Source: Talinum fruticosum (taxonomy: Eukaryota > Streptophyta > Magnoliopsida > Caryophyllales > Talinaceae). Taken from it: a DNA stretch of 64,000 nt. Below are positions 10,365 to 21,706 of this stretch, piece after piece. Numbering within the stretch: position 1 is the first letter of the stretch; every line of letters starts with the position of its first letter. The DNA lies in the NCBI GenBank assembly GCA_021018815.1, contig JAITYX010000128.1, positions 124,001-188,000 of the forward strand, written 5' to 3'. The position numbers and the translations under genes are program-made. The notes below the pieces were generated by a model. The model saw nothing but the letters and a program-made list of their open reading frames with translations. It searched no databases and was not told where the DNA came from.

Positions 10365-11423
10365 CGCAGCTTGGTGTTCAACGAGCGGAGAATGAGCAGC
10401 CGTAGGATTAGTTTGTGTTTAGGTTAATTTTAGTTTCATCACTTAATTTTCTTCTTGTAAATATTGAGATTCAATTTGTTTTAGTTTTAATTATTAGTTA
10501 AGAAAGTTCAGTCCCCGACGTTTTCGCTTCGGTTCGATTTGTTCCTGGTAACTTCTTCCCTTTTGTCCCTCCTTTGTTTCTAATTTGTTTAATTTAGTTT
10601 AAAGATTCATTTTTTATTATATTTTGATGTTAGTAGTAGTTAGTTTAATTGTTTAATCTTATGTTTAATTTTATTTTGTTAGTTTATGTTGTTCTTCAAG
10701 TCAATTTTTGTTAGTAGTTGTTAGATAATTTTGTTTCATGTTAATTAGTTGTTAATTTATGTGACTTTGGTTGTGATTAATCTCTTAATGGCTAATTGAT
10801 CTTGTTTAGGTCTTTACTTACCTAGTTTATACTAGTATTTTGGAATTGTTTCTCATACTCGCCACATAGGTTCGATGAGATGCCCGAAAGGGTCTTTTCA
10901 TCTTGATTTTTAGGCGGTTGGTCTATCGTTGAAAGGTGGAGTCAATTTGCTAGTGTAGGTAAAGAGAATAGTTGGGATTTTGGCATGAAAACAGCCCGAA
11001 TTCTAGTTAGGTTCGAGGTTGCTATTTTTGTAGTTTAGTTGGGCTAACCCCACAAAAGTAGGTGGTTAGAATAATTAGACTAGCTCATGACCCTCGAAAG
11101 TGTGGCTTGAGTAGGCTTTGATGGTGTAACTGGCCACTCCTAAATACTTGTATAAACTTGGGTAGGGTTAGGATTGACTTGATTAATTAGTTTATTAAGT
11201 GGTAAAATTGCAACCCGAGTGTTTTATTTTTACTACTCTCTAGGTTAGTTTAATCACCATATCCATCTCATCTCGTGTTGATTCGCCTAGATAGAAAGTT
11301 TAGGCTAGCTTTGATATTTGAAACACAACTCTCTGTGGACACGACCCGTGCTTGCCGGCTAGCTACAACTACGTCGTGCACTTGCGGTTATAATTTTGGA
11401 ACTTAATTCTTCCTAACAAATAG

Positions 11424-12383
11424 AAATGCATCAATTCTTTCCAAGAACTCGAAAAGCACTTGATAACACCGAATGCATTAATTATAACCCCAAATCCAAG
11501 AACTGAAATGCATCCAATAGAATTTCACACAATTTCACTCAAACAAGTAATGCTAGCAATATCTCTATTCTCTATAGGCAGGTCATTGAGGTGGTTGCTA
11601 GCATTGACTTGAACCTGCATAACGGACAAGAATCGCACTTATATATAATGCAATAACATACAAGTGAATACATGAAAATCTTATTCTAAATCGTTCCGCC
11701 TAAAATAGGAGCCACAACAAGTATATTTACACAACCCGAGAGTGAAGTTCACAACATATCATGATTACCCAAGACAGCTTGAGAATCAAGGTAGCATAAG
11801 CAGCAAAATGGCCTCCAACAGAGTTAAACACCTAATTTCTCAAGGATGGACATAAAACTATCCCGTATGGTTCCAAATTCACTGTTTCTCATCCCCACAT
11901 CTTATATTTCGACAAAAACATCACCATTTGCTTGCTTCTCGGATATATGGCTGTTATGCACTAACGATAATTTTTCCTTTCACGTCAATTCTCGGGAGTG
12001 GTGGCATATTGATCCGCATCGAGCTAACTGGAAACACTATTAAAACAACACGTAAAAGGAATCAATGTGCTTACCCTCCATAAATCAATAACCCCAAAAT
12101 AGAATTTCACAAATTCTAACCACAAATCGGTTTCACACAATTTTAATTGAAGTTCTAACTAGAAAGGGCAGATTTTAGAAACTAAGTAAGCTAACCAACG
12201 TAGTTCATTAACATCTTTAAACTCTAACCATAATGATAGCTTTTGCTCTAATTTCACACAGTTCATTAACATAGTTCAATAATAGAAATTTAATTGAAAT
12301 TAAACAGAAATTGAATATAGACAATATAACAAACCCTAGATTTGATTTGGGGAGAAAATGAACTCACATGATCCATCGAAGAG
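11424..12383. other. MULE interior, right part, no recognised gene
   Basis: Several copies of GAATTTCACACAAT-like words also occur at 9950-9970 and, inverted, near 8430, consistent with internal repeats of the MULE. A short plus-strand frame at 11846-12043 has no recognisable domain. 12300-12365 is inverted relative to 7841-7960. The segment ends at the copia A target site. Confidence 0.4.
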
Positions 12384-12388
12384 CTCAT

Positions 12389-13946
12389 TGAAGGTTTGCT
12401 CGGGGAGAGTCCGAGTCACCCTAGAGGGGGTGAATAGGGTGATAGAAGTTTTTCGTGGAAACTTTAGCTCTACTTGTCAAAAACAAGACAGAGACAGATT
12501 CCGAGTCTATCAACGAGGTCGAAAAGATTGGACTCGAAGGCTATTAAGCGGAATGAGCAAGAGCCGTAAAGCTGTCCGAGTCTAGAATGAACTCGGAAAG
12601 ATAACACTTAGAGATTACGTGGAAACCCTCCTGGGGCAGAAAACCACGGACCGTGTCAATCCGGACACGAAGTCAAATTCACTATTTTGAGTCCACAAAA
12701 TACCGTGAATCGATCGAACCCGAGTTGTTCCCTTAGACAACTCTATACAAGTTTTCTTAGACTCGAAATTCCCTTATCCGATCTAGTACTTCTTACCTGA
12801 GATAACCCTTACAGTTAGGGAGAACTAAGCTGAGTTAACCCTTACAGACTTAGTCAAGGGACCTTACGAGAGAATGTAAGAAAGAGTTTGTAATCGAGTA
12901 CAAGACCTTACAACTCGAAAGTAATGAATTACAGAGTGGGAGTTGTAAGTTGAAGATTGAAAGTAAATACAATAACTTTGAGCAAGTATGTGTATTTGCA
13001 ATATGTTCGGCAATCTTCAAGTCTTGTGAGATGGCTTCTATTTATAGATGACCAGGCAGAGTAGCCGTTATCTTCATCTCGCTGACCGAGAGTCCTCTGC
13101 GACCGTTGATAGAAGATTTCGAGTCACTCGGAAAGTATCCGTTGTAATGTGAATGTTGGACAACGGTTTAACTCTCTTGGAAGTCCCAAAACCATTAGCG
13201 GTGTCTTGAAAGATAAGGTGGAAACCACCGTTAAGCTTAGCGTTTCAATTTTCCAGATTTGGAAACAGATGCACCACGACACAATCTATCGGGACTCGGA
13301 GCGAGAGAAGGTGAAGAGCCATGTCTGCTGGTGATTTGACGTTCGAGCTCAGGTTACTTTTGTAGTTTGAAAAGTGTATCCTCGATTGAATAACCTACAA
13401 AAGTAAATCAATTTTGGTTCTCAAAGTATAAAATACTTTGGCCCAAGATTAGACACGAGATAATAAAATAATTACGATAAATAAAGCAACCGATTATCCG
13501 AGTCGAAACGAAATGGAATTTTCCGAGTCCAATATCCATGATACTCGAATTCCATCCGACTTAGTCTAAGCGAAGAATCAAGTTCGAGTAAAGAATATCG
13601 GAGAGAATTAACTTGATATAGACTAAGCATGAAACAAGCTAAAAATACTGACTATAACAAAATAGGACTTATAACCACAAGTCGATTCCGAGTGAGAAAA
13701 GACGAAATACTAGTCTATTTAATCTGCGATATATCCGAGTGATGTTGGACTCGGAAAAAGAACCGAGTTTTACGAGTCAGCTACGAATAAGCAAGAAATA
13801 TAATAAGTAAGAGCGGTATCACTTAGAAAAGATACTATTTTACTCAAAGAAGTTTCGAGATACGAGAGAATGCCTTGGAATCAAAACTCTATAGGTATGA
13901 GATGGTTATATCCGATTCCTTTTACGAGCGAGTGTCCGAGTCTTCA
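12389..13946 (-). repeat. 3' LTR of copia A
   Basis: 1,558 bp, TGAAGG...GTCTTCA on the plus strand. It aligns along its whole length to 21707-23266. Many of the differences are one- or two-base changes at CGAG/CTCGG or CAG/CTG words. A TATAAATAG box lies on the minus strand at 13038-13046. Confidence 0.93.
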
Positions 13947-13959
13947 ATCTCCCCTTTTT
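13947..13959 (-). other. Polypurine tract of copia A
   Basis: On the minus strand AAAAAGGGGAGAT lies immediately before the 3' LTR, the expected plus-strand DNA synthesis primer. Element B has the same tract just before its 3' LTR. Confidence 0.85.
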
Positions 13960-14336
13960 GATGAAAGGCATTCCATACTTAAACGAAACTTTGTTAGTAA
14001 AAGAAACATTTGATTCCGAGTGGCTGCGCATGAGATGAGATGAGTAAGGCATACTCAATGTAGCAAAGTAATACTTAATGTATCGAGCAAAAAGTAAAGT
14101 ATGCTTTATTAAGTAATTAATATTAACTAAAAAAAAACATGCTAGCAATAATGAACTCGAAATTAATAATGAAATGCATTAGTCCATTAAGGTTTAAAAA
14201 AAAATATTCAAAAGGGCGGAAAAACTCCCCTAAACAAGACAACAAATTTTTCGACTCTATTTCTCTATTTCTCCCCCTTGCCTTTCAGTAAAAAACAACA
14301 AGAAAAAGAAGGGAAGAAAAGAGCAAGTAGTACAAC

Positions 14337-16026
14337 TTAGGTGTTTGGACAAAAAAATTTCGAAAGAAGAAGACTCGCGCAGGCGAGGAATTGTGACTCG
14401 GTGCATGGCGCGTATGAGGGAGAGGGAGATTTCGAGTGGAGGCGGAGGGAGCGGAGGTTCACCGGCGCCGATATGATCTTGACGATGTGCTTGAGCGCGG
14501 CGAAGGGAGAACCGGGATTATCGTCAAGGGCTCGGCTCGAGTGGCTGACCCGGAGTGAGTGGATCGAGGGTTCTTCCCTTGGAACATCGGTAGGCTGGAG
14601 GGGCTGCTCTGTCGACCCGCTGGAGTAGCGAGGTCTTCGACCCACTCGATCGCTGTCTGCGAGCCGAGTACCGTTATTTGAGCTTGTGGAGCGGTCGACC
14701 CTCGGCAATTCCCACTACTTCTTCTTGGTGTACCTTCCCTTGCCCGGATGGACTCGCCTCGGCCACGGGGTCCTCGGCGTCTGCTGCTTCGCATCTGCAG
14801 CTTCTTCTTCTTCATCCCGCTGTCCGAGGAGGTCGGACTCAGGCTCGAAGACGCTTCGAGCGCGTCCGAGTCATCATGGTCTCGAGCCGCCTTGGACCGT
14901 CTCTCTCCGAGGAGCTCGACCAGCTCCTTCTGCTCCTTTACCAGTTCCTCATCTCAAGAACTAGAGACTCGCTGCTCTCAAATTTGGGATTGACCGGTCT
15001 TGTGATTGATGGTCGGATTTTGGAGAACAAGTTTGAAAGATCGGAGCATGTCTCCGAGATCGGAAGACACGGAGCCGATCTTGTCCATAAAAACAGGGGA
15101 CAAGAGAGCAGAGAGAGATTTTGAGGCACCCGAGGTGGAGGCACCACCGGTTGGAGAGGGGAGACAGAGAGGAGTTGATTTCCGAGTTTGAGGCGGAGAA
15201 GGGGGCCTTAGCTCGAGTTATGCACCCGGATACCGGGTTCGGTTTCTCGGTATCCGTACCCCAGCCAGTTCCTTTTGCCGACCACAACGGCAGCCTCGGC
15301 ATACGGCGTTTGGGTCCGAGGGGAGAGGAACTTGGAATTGTTTGAAGACAAGGGTAAGAAGAGCACCGAAAGGAAGGGAGGTGTTCTTCTTAGATTGGAG
15401 TTGAGCTGGCACAGCGACCATCCGCTCAATGATGGAGGGGAAGAGGTCTACTTCGTATCCCTCAAGGATGTCAAAGAGAGCTTTGAGATGCTTGGAGTTG
15501 GGGTTCTCCTTGCTTGGAATGCTGTGAGAAAAAGGTTCTCATCGGCAGAAAGCACTGAAGGCGAGCTTCGACTTCAACCGAGTCACGAAAAGTTTTTCGG
15601 GACTCGGGGAACTCTTTGGCGTATTTTTCAAAGAAGTCGTCGGCGACGTCGGTGAAAGGAATGGGGTTGCTGTTCAAGAAGAGAGAGGAGACCTTGAACA
15701 AGCGGTGGAGGAGAGAGGTGTTTAGACGAACAGTTATGTTCCGAACTCTAGAGGTTAGAACATTTTCGGAGTGGGTGAGGTGAGTGTAGAACTCGAAACG
15801 AGTTCGGGATAGATGAACTCGCTGAAGCACATGAAGTTGTATGCTCCGGTGGTTTGAATGTGGGACAACCAAGAAAATTTGGTTGTAGGAAAGAACTTGT
15901 CGTCCGAGCACAAGGTGCTTGGGTGACAATGGGTTTGGAAGGGGTGGAGCTTTACGGAGTTTTGGTGCGAGGCTTTTTGGAAGAGGAGGAGACCTGGAAG
16001 TCGGGATGGTTTCCTATTTTAGGCAT
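14337..16026 (-). pseudogene. Extra reading frame after pol, copia A
   Basis: It starts at the ATG at 16026 (MPKIGNHPDF) and runs in several frames to about 14337. It aligns with the equivalent region of element B (37007-38627) and partly with that of C. Conserved blocks are an N-terminal basic stretch with KKPRT, a middle block (EFYTHL, then VRNITVRLNTSLLHRLFKVSS, then NSNPIPFT and DDFFEKYAKE), and a C-terminal SRALDDNP...LKHIVKI block. I do not recognise a catalytic motif. The middle block loosely recalls a plant transposon-associated domain (EFY...V.VR.....IN). In Sireviruses a reading frame here is often called env-like, but I see no clear signal peptide or membrane anchor. Confidence 0.65.
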
Positions 16027-16663
16027 TTTGAGAGAAGGAAGGAAAGATGAAACTTTCGAGTAGGAAAGAGAAGGAGATGTAGAAGAGAAGGAACAAAAAA
16101 AAAAAAATGTAGAAGAAAAAGATGAGAGCAGTCGTAACTTACGAGAGATGGCTTCTTCGACGCTTGCGAGACGTTCAAGGATGACTTGTTCATGTAGTAA
16201 TCTTCCGCGAGAGGTTTCGTTTGAGAGAGATGGAGTTTAGAGTACCGAGACGAAGATGAATAGACGCTATTTATAGAAAATAAGCGCGCCCGTCAACTAT
16301 CTGTTAAGTATAACTCCGTTCGACTCGGCTTGTCCATCAGTCACCAAAGACCGGTGTGATGGTTCTCTTCAACGGTTAAGATTTCATCGGTTAGAAATCC
16401 ACGACTAAAATCTGATCACAGCGCTCGAGAGAGAAAGAGAAGGATTTTGAAAAATATGATCCGAAACTCTCCACTGATCTAGAGATAGTTTCAGAAAATT
16501 TGAAGTCCAAGTTTCTCTACGTCCGAGTTTGACTCGGATAGGTTTCGAGTGACTCGGAAACACGAAATGACTATCAGCCTAGTATCACTAAATCAACTCG
16601 AACTAATAGTTATTAATGATGAAAGCACATAATACGGAATTATGCAATAAGAATAGCACATAA
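16027..16663. other. Spacer between pol and the extra frame, copia A
   Basis: No coding blocks are recognised. On the minus strand it includes a pyrimidine-rich leader just before the extra frame and a TATAAATAGCG motif (near 16270) that might act as an internal promoter for that frame. Element B has a similar TATATATTTAGCG at 36776. Confidence 0.4.
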
Positions 16664-17240
16664 TTAAGGATTTAACATACCAAGCTCATTCCGAATAAAG
16701 CAAAACCGATCTTCACCAAGAGGCTTGGTAAAGATATCAGCTAGTTGAAGATTAGTAGGAATGAACTGAAGTTCAATATCACCTTTTTCGAGTGATCGCG
16801 TAGGAAGTGATATCCGACCTCGATATGCTTTGTTTTTGAATGCTTGGACAGGGTTCTTGGTGATACTAATTGCACTTTGGTTGTCACACTTGATAGGTAC
16901 TAATTTGAATGATAGTCCAAGATCTCTCAAGTGTTGCTTTATCCGAGAGAATCCGAGCGCAACAAGCTCCAGCGGCAATATACTCAGCTTCAGCGGTTGA
17001 TAGAGCTACGAGTTACGCTTCTTTGAGTGCCAAGATATTAGGGATTGACCCGAAATTGACACGCTCCAGATGTACTCTTTCGATCAACTTTGTATCCTGC
17101 GTAGTCTGCATCCGAGTATCCGGAAAGAGTCGGTTACGAGTTTCGGAATACCATAGACCTAAATTACGAGTGCCTGCAAGATATCCGAATATTCTCTTCA
17201 CCGCAGTGAGATGTGATTCTTTTGGATTAGCTTGAAATCT
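16664..17240 (-). pseudogene. Copia A RNase H domain
   Basis: The C-terminal end of pol. Recognisable blocks are KRIFGYLAGTRNLGLWYS, then, after frame changes, KCDNQSAISITKNPV and LQLADIFTKPLGEDRF, ending with ELGMLNP and a stop. This is the copia RNase H that degrades the RNA template during reverse transcription. One frameshift sits in the NSVALST block, where the minus strand reads AACTCGTAGC and a CAG-containing codon is expected. Confidence 0.85.
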
Positions 17241-18216
17241 TGCGCATAGACAAACACTTGAACATTATATCTGGCCTGCTGGAAGTAAGATATAGTAAAG
17301 ATCCAATCATACCTCAATAGAGTTTCGATCTATCGCTTTACCTTTCTCGTCCGAGTCAAGCTTTATCTTTGCTTGCTCATGGGTGTAGATGCGTGCTTTG
17401 CATCTTGAAGTTTGTATTTCTTCAACAATTCCTTGGTATACTTAGATTGATGAACAAAGATTCCATCCTTGTCTTGTTTGATTTGTAAGCCAAGGAAGAA
17501 ATTAAGTTCCCCATCATGCTCATTTGGAATTCTTGACTCATCATCTCGAGAAAATTCTCGGCACGAAACTCATTAGTAGCACCGAAAATAATATCATCAA
17601 CATAGATTTGAACAATAAGGAAATCTTTCCCCTTGGTCTTTATGAAGAGAGTCTTGTCGATCTGACCTCTTTTAAAATCATTTTGAACCAAGAAGCTACT
17701 CGAGTCTTTCATACCAAGCTCGAGGTGCTTGTTTAAGACCATAGAGAGCCTTTTGAAGTTTGAAAACATGATTTGGAAATTCGAGTTTTCAAAACCAGGA
17801 GGCTGCTCGACATAGACTTCTTCTTCAATAAAACCATTGAGAAAAGCACACTTAACATCCATTTGATATAGTTTAATATGCATAGCTGGATGCAAATGCC
17901 AACGATATTCTAATGGCTTCAATTCAGCTACAGGTGCAAAGGTTTCCCCACAATCAATTCCTTCTTCTTGATTATATCCTCGAGCCATAAGTCTAGCCTT
18001 ATTTCGACTATTACACCATCCTCATCCACTTTGTTTTTGAAAACCCATTTGGTTCCTATAAGCTGGGTGGTCGGAAGGTCGGTTGGTCGAGTCCGGACTT
18101 GGTTTCTCTCGAATTGATTGAGTTCTTCTTGCATTGCCTATACCCATTCGAGGTTCATGAAGGGCCTCTAGTGCATTTTGGGTTCGTTTAATGAAATGAA
18201 TGCAGTGAATGCACAT
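17241..18216 (-). pseudogene. Copia A reverse transcriptase (RVT_2)
   Basis: The N-terminal part at 17928-18134 has [15 protein letters not shown]. The larger piece at 17422-17988 has [39 protein letters not shown] (first catalytic Asp) and the catalytic [10 protein letters not shown] at about 17575-17607. These are diagnostic of the Ty1/copia reverse transcriptase. At least two frameshifts divide it, one near 17930-17990 and one after the palm region, so no full enzyme would be produced as read. Confidence 0.92.
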
Positions 18217-19470
18217 AGGTTATGTAGAGAGGAATGAGTTCTTACCCTAGTGTTGATGTCGAGAGTATGTTCTCTAGTGGATGACTAGAAGTAAACTTGA
18301 ATGCTTTACCCGTTCTCTAATTCACATGATTTGTTGGTTGAACCACTTGATCTTGTTCCGAGTGATCTTCTTCATTGACTTGTTCGTTACGAGTGAGCTC
18401 TTGAGTTGTCGCATTACGAGTTTCCTCGTTACGAGTGACCTCATTTGAGCGAGGTTGAGTCCGAGTCTTTGTAGTCTCGGCTTCGTCATCATCTCTACTG
18501 AGCTTCGGTTCGAGTATGATGACTCACTTGGCTTCTCCTGTTCAAACTCATCAAACACTGCGTGGATGCTTTCTTCCACTTTGTTAGTTCTTTTATTAAA
18601 GACACGATAAGCTTTACTATAAGAAGAATAACCCGAGAAAAGTACCTTCATCTAACCTAGCATCAAACTTGGTCGAGGTGATTCTTACCATTATTGTGAA
18701 TAAAACACTTGCAACCAAAGGGCTTAAAGTATGAGATGTTTGGCTTCTTCCCTTTGTAGAGCTCGTAGGGTGTTTTCTTCAGAATGGGTCCGATGAGGCA
18801 TGCTGTTCAAAGTGTAGTTAGGCTGTGTTGACTGCCTCGACCCAGAAATAGTAAGGCAAATTGTGTTCAATCATCATCGTCCGTGCTATTTCTTCAATGG
18901 TTCTATTCTTTCTCTCTACTACTCCATTCTGTTGAGGAGTTCTTGGTGCTTGAGAAGTTGTGAGAGATTCCATTACGATCGCGGAACTACGAGAATTCGA
19001 GTAGTCGAACTCCCTTCCATGGTCGGTTCGAATCTTTTGAATATGAGTCCGAGACTCAACTTGAATCTTTCTACGAGCTTGCTGAACTCCTTGAAGGCTT
19101 CATTTTTATGCTTGAGAAAACACACCCAGGTAAATCTTAAAAAGTCATCAATAATGACAAAAATGTAGGATTTACCTCCGAGCCTCTTTACTAGAATTTC
19201 ACCACATAGATCCATATGTAGCGGTTCAAGCACCTTTGATATCGAAACAGTCTTGAGAGATTTGAATGAGGATCTGATCTGTTTCCCCCTTGTACATGCT
19301 TCACAAACTTTGTCTTTCTCAAAGACACGGTTAGGTAAACCCCTAACCGAGACCATGAGATGTCGGCTTTTTGATAGTATGCATGCTAATATGACCTAAT
19401 CTACGATGCCAAGACCATGAATAATCGTGAAGAGATGCTTTTAAGCGAGGATAAATTCTGGCTTGGGTCG
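18217..19470 (-). pseudogene. Copia A integrase
   Basis: It contains the GAG-pre-integrase zinc-binding end (KDKVCEACTRGKQ), the catalytic core (LHMDLCGEI with the first Asp, VIIDDFLRFTWVCFLKHK, then the second-Asp and Glu regions in shifted frames near 18900-19010), and the C-terminal region (VLFSGYSSYSKAYRVFNKRT at 18590-18650). It inserts the cDNA copy into host DNA. Frameshifts near 18970 and 18660 separate the pieces. A Ser/Thr/Glu-rich linker to reverse transcriptase follows. Confidence 0.88.
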
Positions 19471-19559
19471 AAAGAGGAATGATATAAGTGTTACCGGATC
19501 TCTTACCTGAGAGCTTTATCTCTTTGGTGGTCTCATATGAGATGTAGCACTTAGATTGA

Positions 19560-19803
19560 GTGAATCTTACCTCCCGACCTTTGTCGCATAGGCTGGGAGA
19601 TGCTAAGCGGATTGTATTTTAGTCCTTTGACAAGGTAGACTAGGCTCACCAGATTGCTTCCATTTCCAATCTTGCCAATACCCACTATCTTGCCTTTCTT
19701 TGTCATCTCCAAAAGTCACTTTTCCTCCTTTGTATGATTCTAGATCGGAAAAGAGTCCTTGGTCACTGACATGTGTCGTGAACATCCGCTGTCCAGGTAC
19801 CAA
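19560..19803 (-). pseudogene. Copia A aspartic protease
   Basis: On the minus strand WYLDSGCSRHM is readable with the catalytic Asp-Ser-Gly at 19785-19793. A stop soon after breaks that frame. The rest of the domain, ESYKGGKVTFGDD and the later SLVYLVKGLKYN-type region, lies in neighbouring frames. It cleaves the Gag-Pol polyprotein. Confidence 0.82.
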
Positions 19804-21647
19804 TGTCCTTTTGATCTTTTCGAGTGACCTGCAAAAACAGAGAGAATCTAACCCTTCTCACTTCCTCTAACGAACCCAATAACATTCCCTTCTTGTGGTC
19901 CTTTTCGAGGAAGAAGGTGTTTTGGAACCCAGATTTGAATGACTTTGGTTTTGTCGGATTCCGAGTCTTTCTTTCGAGAACCGAGTCTGTGTCTCTTTCT
20001 TTTTGAAAACCTTTCCTTTTGAAACAGGAGAGAATGGTTTCTTTTTGTAAATAGTTACGGGCTTAGTCCTCCCTTCATTTACGTGAATGGGATCGTGCTC
20101 GGCTTTCTCGAACTTTACAGTTACGGGATCCTTTTGAACAATTCGAGTAGGAATTAGATTCTTCCTCTTTGTTGAAACCAAGACCTTCTTTTCGAAAAGA
20201 GACACATTGTGATCCTAAGAGCATGTCAAGGTTCTTCGACCTTGAGTAAACTTTAAAACCAGATCTTGAGACTCGGTGAGCTTCCCTTTTAGTTGCTCAT
20301 TTTCTTTCATGAGCAGCTCGGACTCATTCTCATTAGATTGAGCACTAGTCTTGAGTTCTCCGAATGAGAGTCTCGGTTTTTCTAATTCATTTTTCAAAGA
20401 AGTGCTCTCGAAGTGATTAACTCAAGTTGTTCTTTGAAATGAGAAGAATCGGAATTGGACTGTTTTTCCAAAGTAAAAATATACTTAGCTAAATCAACTT
20501 TGGAGAACTTAAGAAAGTATTCGATTACCTCCTGAGGATTTGTTTCCTCATTGTTTGAGTCCGAGTCGACTCTGTTCAACTTCCGAATAAGAAATTGCCA
20601 TCGGACATTTCGAGTCATCGAGTCCTCATCATCTTCCGATGAATCCTTATCGCTCCATGTTGCCATCATGGCTTTCTTCTTCTTTCTGTCCCTTTTCCTT
20701 TTTGGACAATCCTTGACTATGTGGTCTTTGCTGCCACATTCGAAACAACCAGAATTCTTAGTCAAAGAAAATTTAGACGGGAAGTAAACTTACCTTTTCT
20801 ATCTTTCTTATCTTTCTTGTAGAATTCTTCTTTTGGCCTTTATCCCATCTTTTGTGCTTCATCATTCTCTTGAAGCCTCTTGCAATGAGTGCCATGGGAT
20901 CATCTTCCGAGTCGGAAGAGCTCGGATTTGCTTCTTGGGATTCCGAGGCTTTCGGTGCTAAGTTTCTTTTGGTACTGCCCTCGGCATCCTCTTCTTCTAG
21001 ATGGATCTCATGAGTTAGAAGCTTTCCGATGAGCTCGTCTAGCTTTAAGAGTGAAAGGTTCCGAGCCTCCTCTATGGCAGTCACCTTCGGACCCCATCGT
21101 CTTTTGGGTAGGCTTCGAGAATTTTCCGGCACATTTCTTCATGGGAAATTTTCTTTCCCAAAGATTTGAGATTATTGGTAATCTCGGTGAAGCGAATGAA
21201 CAATCGAGTAATGTTCTCCTCTGGCCCCATTTTGAAAAGCTCATATTTATGAAGATACTGACTGATCTTTGCTTGTCTTCCCTGACTTATACCTTCGTAG
21301 GTGTTGACTAAAGTATCCCACACCTCTTTAGCGAGTCACGAGCGAGAGACTCGATTATATTCTTTTGAGCTTATGGCGCACATAAGGATGTTCATTGCTT
21401 TGAAGTTCTTTCCGAACTTCTCTGCTTCTCCTAGTGTGAACTCGGCCTTTGTCTTGGGAATGATTCTGAATTCATCTGTCTTCATTGGAATGTAGTTTCC
21501 TTGTTGTATGATTTCCCATACTTCTTCATCATGATCCATAAGAAAACATTCCATAAGCTTCTTCCACTGCCCAAAGTTTGATCCTTTGAATTTTGGTGGC
21601 CTGTTGGAAGATCTTCCTTCGTCAAACTCTCCGGTGTTACGAGCCAT
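19804..21647 (-). pseudogene. Copia A gag
   Basis: It starts at the ATG at 21647 (MARNTGEFDEGRSSNRPPKF), about 60 bp inside the 5' LTR. In order come the N-terminal gag domain (FKGSNFGQWKKLMECFL), a UBN2-like core (MWDTLVNTYEG at 21323), a charged linker, one CCHC zinc knuckle CFECGSKDHIVKDC at 20706-20747, and a predicted coiled coil (20215-20460) rich in Glu, Leu and Lys. It forms the particle and binds genomic RNA. Frames break near 21330, 21110, 20770, 20395 and 20210. Confidence 0.88.
20706..20747 (-). other. CCHC zinc knuckle of copia A gag
   Basis: The minus strand encodes C-x2-C-x4-H-x4-C (CFECGSKDHIVKDC) with all four ligands intact. Element B has the same knuckle at 32310-32351. 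In element C the second Cys is Ser. Confidence 0.9.
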
Positions 21648-21692
21648 TTGATCTTTAAACCTTTGGATTGTTAGATCCTTTTCGAAAGGCTA

Positions 21693-21704
21693 GGCTCGAT
21701 ACCA
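21693..21704 (-). other. Primer-binding site of copia A
   Basis: The minus strand reads TGGTATCGAGCC, two bases inside the 5' LTR. The usual plant initiator-Met site is TGGTATCAGAGCC, so one base is missing at the CAG. The same variant occurs in element B and in the unrelated gypsy element E. Confidence 0.85.
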
Positions 21705-21706
21705 AT

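Larger units (their letters stand above)
9989..11418 (+). mobile_element. Solo LTR, unclassified LTR retrotransposon
   Basis: A 1,430-bp segment starts TGTTCGGCG and ends TCCTAACA, with TGTT/AACA ends, and is flanked by a perfect 5-bp duplication AATAG (9984-9988 and 11419-11423). There are no internal genes or second LTR, so it is a solo LTR from intra-element recombination. A TATATAAG box at 10357-10364 sets plus orientation. The style is like long gypsy (Tat/Ogre-type) LTRs, but I cannot assign the family. It interrupts the MULE. Confidence 0.8.

Noticed and set aside
13149..13334. Plus-strand frames in both LTRs of copia A (also 22373-22639)
   Set aside because: They lie in LTR sequence on the strand opposite to the element and differ between the two LTRs by indels.
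14678..15124. 148-codon plus-strand frame inside copia A
   Set aside because: It is antisense to the extra reading frame of element A and has no support of its own.
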